From an uncultured Clostridia bacterium (GTDB lineage Bacteria; Bacillota; Clostridia; TANB77; CAG-508): a stretch of 25,697 nucleotides of DNA. A model generated the notes under the pieces. The model saw only the letters and a list, made by a program, of their open reading frames with translations, ran no database searches and was not told where the DNA came from. This document shows positions 6,953-14,030 of the stretch, piece by piece (within the stretch, counting starts at the first letter, position 1; each line of letters begins with the position of its first letter). Position numbers and translations under genes: made by a program. The DNA is taken from the NCBI GenBank assembly GCA_944388645.1, contig CALXJO010000002.1, positions 1-25,697 on the forward strand. Reading direction: 5' to 3'.

Positions 6953-8095
6953 TTGTTTATTAAGTCTGTTAACATTGGTTTTATTAAAAGATTTTTTCTT
7001 TTCCTTTTTATTATTTTGCTTGCTGTGTTAATTGTTGTTTTTACTGTTGTTAATAGATTTAGTTTTAAAGAAGATGAGAATACTTTAGAAAATATTTTTA
7101 ACTCTGATTTTAATGGTGAAGAGTTTATGAATCAGATTTCTAATATTTCTACTGAGGAGATTGCTGAAGATTCTGAGAAAGATGAGGATTCATACATAAA
7201 GTGGGTGGATTTTAAAGGGACTGCTTCTGTTCTTAATACCCTTGCTAATTTAGATATTTCTTCACATAATGACGAAAACTCACCTATTAAATATAATTGG
7301 ATTGAGCTTATGGCTTATTTAGGATGTAAGTATGGAGGTGATTTAAGCTTATTTAAACAGAGTGATTTAGATAACTTGGTTGCTTCACTTAATGAAGGAA
7401 AATCTATTGAAGATCTTAGTTCTGGTATGAAATTATATAATTATTTTTTCCAGAGCTATGATGCTATTTTTCATGAGTATATTGGTGAATATGAAATTCA
7501 AACTACGGATGAAAATGGTAATAAAGTTTATACTAAAAAATATGGGCTAAAAGCTTTTCTACCTATTGCTAAGAATTATAGTTTTAATCATTATAAAGAT
7601 TTTGGAACTTCTAGGTCATATGGTTATAGACGTGTTCATCTTGGAAATGACCTAATGGGAAGTATTGGTACTCCTATTATTGCTGTAGAATCAGGGTATG
7701 TTGAGGCTCTTGGTTGGAATCAGTATGGTGGTTGGAGAATCGGTATTAGAAGTTTTGATGGCAAAAGGTATTATTACTATGCTCACTTAAGAAAAGATCA
7801 CCCTTATGCAAAAGATTTAAAAGAAGGTGATATTGTTCAGGCAGGCGATGTTATTGGTTATTTAGGAATGACTGGTTACAGTAGCAAAGAGAATGTTAAT
7901 AATATAAATATTCCTCATTTACATTTTGGAATTCAGCTTATTTTTAATGAAGTTCAGAAAGATGGCACAAATCAAATTTGGATTGATGTATATGAAATAA
8001 TTGAGTTTTTAAGAAAAAATGCTTCTACAGTTTATATGGCTTATGATGATACAAAGGATTATGAAAGAATGTATGATATGATGATGGTAGACTAA
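6953..8095 (+). CDS. Membrane-anchored M23 (LytM-type) metallopeptidase
   Basis: About 380 residues with an N-terminal membrane anchor (about residues 9-31, very hydrophobic), an acidic linker, a middle region of unknown fold, and an M23 domain near the C-terminus. The zinc and catalytic residues are intact: H229 and D233 (HLGND), H278 (YYAHL), and H322/H324 (HLHFG). It should be an active zinc endopeptidase cutting peptidoglycan cross-links outside the membrane. A longer frame begins at GTG 6944, but that codon is part of GAGGTGA (6941-6947), a near-perfect ribosome site placed five bases before TTG 6953, so I choose the TTG. No clear promoter was seen upstream. It is followed directly by REP-like sequence R4. 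A role in division, growth or sporulation cannot be chosen from sequence. Confidence 0.87.
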   Translation: MFIKSVNIGFIKRFFLFLFIILLAVLIVVFTVVNRFSFKEDENTLENIFNSDFNGEEFMNQISNISTEEIAEDSEKDEDSYIKWVDFKGTASVLNTLANLDISSHNDENSPIKYNWIELMAYLGCKYGGDLSLFKQSDLDNLVASLNEGKSIEDLSSGMKLYNYFFQSYDAIFHEYIGEYEIQTTDENGNKVYTKKYGLKAFLPIAKNYSFNHYKDFGTSRSYGYRRVHLGNDLMGSIGTPIIAVESGYVEALGWNQYGGWRIGIRSFDGKRYYYYAHLRKDHPYAKDLKEGDIVQAGDVIGYLGMTGYSSKENVNNINIPHLHFGIQLIFNEVQKDGTNQIWIDVYEIIEFLRKNASTVYMAYDDTKDYERMYDMMMVD

Positions 8096-8096
8096 A

Positions 8097-8136
8097 CCTG
8101 TTTGTGGTGTTTTTTGGGACGCCTTCCAAAAACAGC
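8097..8136 (+). repeat. Diverged REP-like palindrome R4
   Basis: Begins CCTGTTT and ends TTCCAAAAACAGC, matching the R1/R3 ends, with a longer and altered middle (GTGGTG insertion, GGGACGCC core). It lies two bases after the M23 stop codon and may act as its terminator. Confidence 0.6.
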
Positions 8137-8153
8137 TTCAACAACAAAAAACA

Positions 8154-8182
8154 TTGCTTTTTTTAATGTTATCTTGTATAAT
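8154..8182 (+). promoter_or_regulatory. Promoter for a leaderless rluA-type transcript
   Basis: -35 TTGCTT (8154-8159), 17-bp spacer, perfect -10 TATAAT (8177-8182). The ATG of the downstream gene starts at 8189, six bases after the -10 box, where transcription should begin. No ribosome site precedes the ATG, consistent with a leaderless mRNA. Confidence 0.6.
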
Positions 8183-8188
8183 TTTGGC

Positions 8189-9064
8189 ATGAAAACTTTA
8201 GTTATTAATAATAAAAATGATGGAAAGAAATTAAATACTGTACTATTAAAAGAATATCCTAATTTGAAGATGAGTACTTTATATAAGGCTCTTCGTAAAA
8301 AGGATATTAGAATTAATAATGTGCGAATAAATGAGAATAAAACTGTACATACAGGTGATGTTATAGCTATTTATATTACTGATGATTTACTTTTAGGAAA
8401 TTCTGTAACTAATCTTGAAATTGCTTATGAAGATGATAAAATTGTAGTTGTAAATAAACCTACTGGTATTGAAGTAACAGGTGAAAATTCTTTAACTACA
8501 AAGCTTTGTAATATGTATGGTTATGATGTTATGCCTTGTCATAGACTAGATAGAAACACTTCTGGTCTTACTTTATTTGCTAAAAACAAAGAAGCTTTAG
8601 ATATTTTATTTAGTAAATTTAAAACTCATGAAATTGAAAAACATTATCTTTGTAGAGTATATGGCATTCCTAAAGAAAAACATAAAGTATTAGAGGCTTA
8701 TCTTTTTAAAGATAGCAAAAAGTCACTTGTTTATATAAGTGACTCTCCTAAAAAAGGTTATCAAAAGATTGTAACTGAATATTTTGTTCGTTCTAGTAAT
8801 AAATCTAACAATACCTCTGTACTTGAAATTATTCTTCATACTGGTAGAACTCATCAAATTAGAGCTCATTTATCTCATATTGGCTACCCAATTATTGGTG
8901 ATGGTAAGTATGGCATTAATGAAATTAATAAAAAATTTAATGCACATGCACAAGAGCTTTGTAGCTCTGTATTAAAATTTAAGTTTACTACTAATGCTGG
9001 AATATTAGAATATTTGAATAGTACAAAAATAGAATTAAATAATATTCCTAAATATTTAAAATAA
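8189..9064 (+). CDS. RluA-family 23S rRNA pseudouridine synthase
   Basis: A 291-residue protein. Residues 1-65 form an S4-like RNA-binding domain, followed by the RluA catalytic domain with HRLDRNTSG (118-126; D121 is the catalytic aspartate) and the late motif GRTHQIRAHLSHIGYPIIGD. It converts specific uridines, most likely in large-subunit rRNA, to pseudouridine. The frame is open upstream to a TTG at 8102, but that stretch is REP palindrome sequence and lacks a ribosome site. ATG 8189 starts the conserved domain and coincides with the expected transcription start. The target uridine and the RluC/RluD subgroup are not determinable here. Confidence 0.9.
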   Translation: MKTLVINNKNDGKKLNTVLLKEYPNLKMSTLYKALRKKDIRINNVRINENKTVHTGDVIAIYITDDLLLGNSVTNLEIAYEDDKIVVVNKPTGIEVTGENSLTTKLCNMYGYDVMPCHRLDRNTSGLTLFAKNKEALDILFSKFKTHEIEKHYLCRVYGIPKEKHKVLEAYLFKDSKKSLVYISDSPKKGYQKIVTEYFVRSSNKSNNTSVLEIILHTGRTHQIRAHLSHIGYPIIGDGKYGINEINKKFNAHAQELCSSVLKFKFTTNAGILEYLNSTKIELNNIPKYLK

Positions 9065-9069
9065 ACTTT

Positions 9070-9099
9070 TCGCCCATTAGGGATATCCCTTTTGGGCGA
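9070..9099 (+). repeat. GCCC/GGGC hairpin repeat downstream of rluA-type gene
   Basis: Arms TCGCCCA (9070-9076) and TGGGCGA (9093-9099) pair around AT-rich sequence that includes the self-complementary AGGGATATCCCT. There is no T tract, so it is a poor classical terminator. It resembles the two hairpins at 11788-11816 and 11955-11987 (shared GCCCATT and CCTTTT-GGGC), which suggests a small repeat family. Confidence 0.55.
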
Positions 9100-9130
9100 A
9101 CTTTCACTTAAATCTTATAAAAACAGATGA

Positions 9131-9240
9131 AATCAAAACATTTTTGAGAAGTGTCCCCAAATACATCCAAAAGATGTTTTTGAGAAGTGTCCCCGAAAAC
9201 ACCCAAAAGATGTTTTTGAGAAGTGTCCCCAAAAGCACCC
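9131..9240 (-). repeat. Three tandem 36-bp REP-like units (R5)
   Basis: The phrase TTTTTGAGAAGTGTCCCC occurs at 9141, 9177 and 9213, a period of exactly 36 bp. Each unit is a palindrome (TGTTTTT...GAAAACA) in the orientation of R3. The array fills the gap between the convergent rluA-type and AAA+ genes. Units are separated by CATCC or CACCC and AAAAGA, so there are no unique spacers and this is not a CRISPR array. Confidence 0.85.
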
Positions 9241-9242
9241 AA

Positions 9243-11702
9243 CTAGAAACCTATTTTTCTTGAGCTTTTTTCTTTTGCTATTAGTTTGTCTTCGTCTATG
9301 TCTTGCTCTGTTATTAGCATTAGTTTTTCTTTGTCTTTTTCATCTCCCATGTTGTTGGCATGTAGTATTAATATGTCTTGGTACATTTTGTTTATATATC
9401 TTCCATTTCCAAAGTTTTCTATTCTGCTTGATTTTTCTATTATGCTTTTTACTTTTTCCTCCGCTTCTTTTGTTATGCTAAATTTGTTTGTTTCTAGTAG
9501 ATTTTTAAATATTTGCATTAATTCTTCATTTGAATAGTCATCAAATTCTATTTTATACCCTATTCTTGATTGTAATCCAGGATTGAATTTTATAAAGTTT
9601 TCCATTTCGTTTTTGTAGCCTGCAAATATTACTATTATGTTGTCTCTTTGGTCTTCCATAACTTTTAGTATTGTAGATATACAATCACTTGCAAATGTTG
9701 CTTTACTATCTGTTGATATTATTGAATATGCTTCATCTATAAATAGTACTCCTCCAAATGCTGATTTTAAGACATTATATGTTTTTCCTGATGTTTGTCC
9801 TATGTATTCTCCTATTAAGTCTTTTGCTGAAACTTCTACTAGTTTATTTTTTCTTACATAGCCTAAATTAAATAATATATCACTTAATAGTCTTGCGACA
9901 GTTGTTTTTCCTGTTCCTGGATTACCTGTAAATACCATATGTAGATTAAATTTACTTATATCTATATTTGCATTTTTATTAAATTTAAGTAAGCTTATTA
10001 AGTTATTTATTTGCTCTTTAATTTTGTCTAGTCCAACTAAGCTATTTAAATCTGCTAAAATTTCTGGTAAATCTCTTGTATTGTAAGCATTTGGAATATC
10101 TTCTATATCTAATTTTTGTGTCTCAGCCATTTTAAATGTATCTAGTTCTTTTAATATAATTTTATTATATAATACTTTTACATATTCAGTGTTTTTAAGT
10201 TCACTACTTCCATAGGTTTGCTTTATATAGTTAAATAACTTTTCTTTTATCTCTTCAGAAACAGGTTCTTTAAGTTCTAATTTGTCTACTATCATTTTAT
10301 GAACTTCTTCAATACTTAGCTCATCAATGTCTAATTCTACGTTAAATAATGATGTATTTAGTTTTGGATATGGTGCTAAAATTGATTTTATTGTTTCTTT
10401 ATTTCCATATATAACTGTGCATACTCTTGAATTGTTTGTCTCTATTTTATCTATTAACATGTTTAATATCATGTTTTTATCCATTTGGTTTGCAAACATT
10501 ATGTTTTCAAAATTTTCTATTGTTAACATTCCAAATTTATTGTATAATTTATCATCTTTTTGTACAAGATATAGGTCTCTTATTAAATTTTTATTTAGTA
10601 ATAAGTCGTTCATTGATTGTGTATATGTTCTCATATCTTTGTTTAAGTATAAAAAGAACCACATAAATGTACCAATTATTTGAGCTATTCTTTCAACTAG
10701 TTCTTTATCTTCTGTATACATTGCAATATTTATTGGAATATATGGTGTACTTGAATCTGAATAATAATTTAGCACATAATTAAATATTTCTCTAATCTTA
10801 TCTTTTGTTTTCTCATTACATGGAAGTTCTTTTACTTTACGATTATATACTCCTATAAAGTATTTTGATCTATTTACTATTACTTCTTTATTTTTTTCTT
10901 GTAGATATTCTTGTAATCCTTTCATTATATCAATATTTTCTATTTCTTGCTTATATGTATAATAAGCTGCAAGTTCATAAAAATATTGATAGTCACCTAA
11001 ATATTCGTCTGGTATAAATTTAAATTCATCTACATTTATTTCAAGTTCGTTACAACTATCTCCATTGTAATAATGAAATAATTTTTCTATGTAGAACTTA
11101 ACATTCTCTCTTTTAGTTAAATTTACATATTTAAATTTTGCCACTTTTGTTTCTTCGTTATAATTTTCTAGTTCAACAAGGTTATTTTCTAATATCATTT
11201 TTACAAATAATAGTGTATAAGTTCCAACTCCTGTAAATAAACTTTTATCTGCTTTCTTTTCATATGTTTTTTCTTTTTTATGTATTATATTATTAATGTA
11301 TCCAACAATATCATATCTTATATGGTCTGCATCTTCTAATTTCATTGTTTCAAATGTAATTTCAGCTACAGTTTGTTTTATACATTGTTTTAGAGGACAT
11401 TCTTTACAAAGTTCAAATCTTTGTCCAATTTTTTTGGTTGCCATTGTTCTTGCCTCTTCCATATCAACCCTTTGATTGCAATTCATAACCCTATCCATGT
11501 AATTGTATTCCTGTGGCATACATGTTTTTACTGCTTTAAATCTAAAAACTTTATCTTCTTTTTCTTTGTCATTTTGTCTATAAATTTCTACTAAACCATT
11601 TCTTAAATAAAAATTAACTATTTTAAGCTCAGCAACTGGAAGAAGGTTTAACTGTCCAATTACTGAATTTCTATCTAATTTTTGTATAGTATTAATGTCC
11701 AT
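9243..11702 (-). CDS. SpoVK/CbbX-type AAA+ ATPase with long N-terminal region and Cys cluster
   Basis: An 819-residue protein. Residues about 550-819 are a CbbX/SpoVK-type AAA+ module: GLDKIKEQI, Walker A GNPGTGKTT (593-601), Walker B LFIDEAY (653-659), sensor region FAGYKNEM and arginine-finger segment NPGLQSR (707-713). Relatives remodel or assemble protein complexes, and SpoVK acts late in sporulation, but SpoVK is only about 300 residues. The first ~550 residues match no family I recognise. They contain C61, C75 and the cluster C99-x2-C102-x4-C107 (LCKECPLKQC), a plausible zinc or iron-sulphur site. The ATG has AAAGGAGA upstream and an extended -10 promoter. It lies directly downstream of gpr, fitting a sporulation or spore link, but this is inference. 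Confidence 0.8.
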   Translation of the reverse strand: MDINTIQKLDRNSVIGQLNLLPVAELKIVNFYLRNGLVEIYRQNDKEKEDKVFRFKAVKTCMPQEYNYMDRVMNCNQRVDMEEARTMATKKIGQRFELCKECPLKQCIKQTVAEITFETMKLEDADHIRYDIVGYINNIIHKKEKTYEKKADKSLFTGVGTYTLLFVKMILENNLVELENYNEETKVAKFKYVNLTKRENVKFYIEKLFHYYNGDSCNELEINVDEFKFIPDEYLGDYQYFYELAAYYTYKQEIENIDIMKGLQEYLQEKNKEVIVNRSKYFIGVYNRKVKELPCNEKTKDKIREIFNYVLNYYSDSSTPYIPINIAMYTEDKELVERIAQIIGTFMWFFLYLNKDMRTYTQSMNDLLLNKNLIRDLYLVQKDDKLYNKFGMLTIENFENIMFANQMDKNMILNMLIDKIETNNSRVCTVIYGNKETIKSILAPYPKLNTSLFNVELDIDELSIEEVHKMIVDKLELKEPVSEEIKEKLFNYIKQTYGSSELKNTEYVKVLYNKIILKELDTFKMAETQKLDIEDIPNAYNTRDLPEILADLNSLVGLDKIKEQINNLISLLKFNKNANIDISKFNLHMVFTGNPGTGKTTVARLLSDILFNLGYVRKNKLVEVSAKDLIGEYIGQTSGKTYNVLKSAFGGVLFIDEAYSIISTDSKATFASDCISTILKVMEDQRDNIIVIFAGYKNEMENFIKFNPGLQSRIGYKIEFDDYSNEELMQIFKNLLETNKFSITKEAEEKVKSIIEKSSRIENFGNGRYINKMYQDILILHANNMGDEKDKEKLMLITEQDIDEDKLIAKEKSSRKIGF

Positions 11703-11738
11703 AAATAAATCTCCTTTATAAAAAATAATTACATTTTC

Positions 11739-11747
11739 ATTATAACA
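11739..11747 (-). promoter_or_regulatory. Extended -10 promoter of the AAA+ gene
   Basis: Minus strand TGTTATAAT, an extended -10 (TGnTATAAT; TATAAT at 11739-11744), 36 bp upstream of the ATG. No good -35 box is present at 17 bp, as is common for extended -10 promoters. Confidence 0.5.
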
Positions 11748-11787
11748 TATTAGCTTTTTATAAAGAAGACTTTTTTAGACAATTTTT

Positions 11788-11816
11788 TGCTCATTTTGGA
11801 CGTTCCTTTTTGGGCA
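11788..11816 (+). repeat. GCCC/GGGC hairpin repeat, left copy
   Basis: TGCTCA (11788-11793) pairs with TGGGCA (11811-11816). The stretch 11789-11819 is also a near-perfect inverted repeat of about 11955-11985, with three mismatches over ~31 positions, so it can pair either locally or across structured element copy 2. Confidence 0.6.
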
Positions 11817-11840
11817 AAATTATTTAAATATTAAAAAAAA

Positions 11841-11931
11841 GTTTGTATATTTAGAATAATTTTCGCTGTGGCGCGTAGCTTTGAAGCGTAGCGACAACAA
11901 GCCACAAGAAAATTTGAATAAATATACAAAC
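11841..11931. repeat. Structured inverted-repeat element, copy 2
   Basis: A 13-bp perfect outer stem (11841-11853 with 11919-11931), then 11859-11864/11908-11913 and 11867-11872/11901-11906, around core 11873-11900, which begins GCGTAGC and contains AAGCGTAGCGACAACAA. The arms share little sequence with copy 1 (1071-1171) but pair perfectly, whereas the core is conserved. It lies between the gpr stop and the AAA+ promoter. Confidence 0.7.
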
Positions 11932-11954
11932 TTCTTATTTATTAAACATTGAAT

Positions 11955-11987
11955 TTTTGCCCAAAAAGGATCGTACAAAATGGGCGA
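11955..11987 (-). repeat. GCCC/GGGC hairpin repeat, right copy, after gpr
   Basis: Minus-strand GCCCA and TGGGC arms enclose TTTTGTACGATCCTTTT. It lies two bases beyond the gpr stop and could serve as its terminator, although only AAAAA, not T, follows on the minus strand. It is inverted relative to 11788-11816. Confidence 0.55.
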
Positions 11988-11988
11988 A

Positions 11989-12921
11989 TTATAATGACAT
12001 GTTTATGCCTTTTGATACTATTTTACTCATGTTTTCTATTAGTTTATCTATTTCTTTTGGTGTTACTATCATGTTGTAGTCTTTTGGTATTAGTGCTTCT
12101 TTTATTTCTTCGTAATTGTCTTTTTCTCTTAGTTTGTTTAGATAATCGTTTGACATTGCTTTTTGTTGTAGGCTTTCTATAAATAAGTCTATACAATCAT
12201 TTGTAATTGATGCTAAATCTACAACTGTTGGTATTCCTAGAGCTATTACTGGTATTCCTAGTGTTTTTATGCTTATTTCTTTTCTTGTGTTACCTACTCC
12301 TGCACCTGGAACTATTCCTGTGTCTGCAATTTGTATACTGCTACTTATTCTTTCTATGCTTCTTGATGCTAGAGCATCTATTACTATTAGCATTTTAGGT
12401 TTTATATTGTCTACTATTCCTTTTAATATTTCCATGGTCTCTATTCCAGTTATTCCAAGTACTCCAGGTGATATTGCAGATACTGGTCTGGTGTCTTCTG
12501 GCATTGCACTAGGCATATATTGTAATATGTGCCTTGTAACTTGTATTTCTGGAACAACTTTTGGACCTAATGCATCTGGAGTAACATATAAGTTTCCAAG
12601 TCCAACTACTAGTATATCTTCTGTGTCTGATATATGTTTTTTTATAATTTCTCTTAATTCATCACCAAGTACTTCTGCTATTTTCTCTATTCCTTCTTCA
12701 TCTACTGTTTTTATATTTTTTACATCTAGTGTTACATAGTCTCCTTTGGGTTTTGCTAGTGCTTTTTCTCCTTGTTCGTTTAGTATTTTTACTCTTGATA
12801 TTTTTATTTGATCTTTTTCTTCTTCCTCTGTCTCTATTCCATCTATTTGATTTTCTATATTATTCTGCTTTTTGTAAATGTCATTTCTTTCAATTGCCAT
12901 ATCAGTTCTAAAATTAAACAT
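11989..12921 (-). CDS. gpr: Germination protease GPR
   Basis: A 310-residue aspartic-type (MEROPS A25) protease that starts breakdown of small acid-soluble DNA-binding proteins when a spore germinates. It is made in the forespore as an inactive zymogen. Visible landmarks: propeptide segment FNFRTDMAIE at the start, VGLGNLYVTPDALGP (106-120), GVLGITGIE (153-161), IDALASRS (181-188) and GAGVGNTRKE. D116 and D182 are 66 residues apart, the same spacing as the catalytic aspartates reported for Bacillus megaterium GPR (127 and 193). The N-terminal region contains a glutamate-rich stretch. The start has AGGAGG, but this ribosome site lies in the 3' arm of a strong hairpin. It follows holA on the same strand. 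Confidence 0.95.
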   Translation of the reverse strand: MFNFRTDMAIERNDIYKKQNNIENQIDGIETEEEEKDQIKISRVKILNEQGEKALAKPKGDYVTLDVKNIKTVDEEGIEKIAEVLGDELREIIKKHISDTEDILVVGLGNLYVTPDALGPKVVPEIQVTRHILQYMPSAMPEDTRPVSAISPGVLGITGIETMEILKGIVDNIKPKMLIVIDALASRSIERISSSIQIADTGIVPGAGVGNTRKEISIKTLGIPVIALGIPTVVDLASITNDCIDLFIESLQQKAMSNDYLNKLREKDNYEEIKEALIPKDYNMIVTPKEIDKLIENMSKIVSKGINMSL

Positions 12922-12926
12922 AAAAA

Positions 12927-12966
12927 AATCCTCCTACACTTTTTTGTTAGTTTGTGTAAAAGGATT
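12927..12966 (-). terminator. Hairpin with U tract covering the gpr ribosome site
   Basis: A 13-bp stem (12927-12939 with 12954-12966, two G-T pairs) and a 14-nt loop, followed on the minus strand by seven T just before the gpr ATG. It has the form of an intrinsic terminator ending the holA transcript. Its 3' arm contains AGGAGG of gpr, so read-through mRNA would hide that site. Confidence 0.65.
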
Positions 12967-12983
12967 ATTTTTTATTCTTTTAT

Positions 12984-14030
12984 TTATGAACAATATCTAC
13001 ATAGAATTGATTCTAAACCAATGTTTATATCTATCATTCCATTTTTTACTTTATAGTCTAAGTCTATAAATTCTTGCAATATTGCTCTTAATTCTTCTTC
13101 TTTAAAATATTTTGATTGCATTGTATATTTGTTTACTAAGAATGTTTGATTTGGTTTTAGATTTAAACTTCCTGCTATATTTATTTTATCTTTAATTGCT
13201 ATTTTAGTTATATATAATTTTTTAAAATGATTATATAAAGTTATAAATATTTTTTGTATTGGCTCTTTTGCATTTAATAAATTTTTTAAAACTTGAAGTG
13301 CGGATTGTATGTTTTTTCTTCCCAAATTATCTGTTAAATCGAATATTATACTTTCAAATTGTTTTGTTGCAAGCACATCTATTGATTGTTTTGTAATTGT
13401 TCCGTTTTGTCCAACATATTCTATTTGTTTTCTAATTTCATTTATTAAATCTTGAAGAGATGTTCCACAATTTTCTATAAAATAATTTAAAGTAGCACTA
13501 TCTACATTAACTTTATAAGCATTACATATTGATTTTAGTCTTTTTACAAGTTCTATTTCTTTTTGTTTTTCAAAATTACATACCCAACCATTTTTATCTA
13601 TTGCTTTATAAAGATTATTTTTATCTACATCATTTTCTACAAATACTAAAACTACTGAATCATCTATTAAACCTATATTTTCATTTATATAATCTGCTAA
13701 TACATTCTCAAATTTATTATCTTTTTTTTCTACACTGCTAGCTTTTGTTCCTTTTTTTGCCTTTTGAAACAATCCTGTGTCTTTTGCTATTATTAGTTTT
13801 TGTGGATATCCAAATGCAGGTGTTTCTATATCTGATATAATTTCTGATATATTGTCTTTATCAATTTGTATATAATTTATACCATTTATCATTTCGCCAA
13901 AAAGTTTTTTTATTCTTTTTAAAACATTTTCTAATAGATATCTTTCTTCACCATATAAAAGGTATAAATTGCTTGTTTTTCCTGCTTTAAGATTACTTTC
14001 TATAGTATTTATATCCACTTTTTCCTCCAT
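12984..14030 (-). CDS. holA: DNA polymerase III subunit delta
   Basis: A 348-residue clamp-loader subunit that opens the sliding clamp and helps load it on DNA. The N-terminal segment NLYLLYGEERYLLENVLKRI (about 21-40) is typical of delta, as are the TPAFGYPQKLIIAK stretch in domain I and the helical C-terminal third (LQDLINEIRKQIEY, then IFDLTDNLGRKN). Length fits the family. Its ATG overlaps the stop codon of the debranching-enzyme gene as TAATG and no ribosome site precedes it, so translation is probably coupled. It ends before a terminator-like hairpin and gpr. Confidence 0.9.
   Translation of the reverse strand: MEEKVDINTIESNLKAGKTSNLYLLYGEERYLLENVLKRIKKLFGEMINGINYIQIDKDNISEIISDIETPAFGYPQKLIIAKDTGLFQKAKKGTKASSVEKKDNKFENVLADYINENIGLIDDSVVLVFVENDVDKNNLYKAIDKNGWVCNFEKQKEIELVKRLKSICNAYKVNVDSATLNYFIENCGTSLQDLINEIRKQIEYVGQNGTITKQSIDVLATKQFESIIFDLTDNLGRKNIQSALQVLKNLLNAKEPIQKIFITLYNHFKKLYITKIAIKDKINIAGSLNLKPNQTFLVNKYTMQSKYFKEEELRAILQEFIDLDYKVKNGMIDINIGLESILCRYCS

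Noticed and set aside
8102..8188. N-terminal extension of the RluA-type protein from TTG 8102
   Set aside because: The codons lie in REP sequence and over the promoter, with no ribosome site; ATG 8189 begins the conserved domain.
9070..9099. Classical intrinsic terminator for the RluA-type gene
   Set aside because: The stem is good but no T tract follows on either strand, so I list it as a repeat hairpin only.
9131..9240. Possible small CRISPR array because of the 36-bp period
   Set aside because: Units run head to tail with no unique spacers, the sequence is palindromic and matches the REP family, and no cas genes are present.
12269..12739. Long plus-strand open frame opposite gpr (156 codons)
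   Set aside because: It is a low-complexity shadow of gpr codons without a ribosome site; the minus-strand frame is unmistakable GPR.
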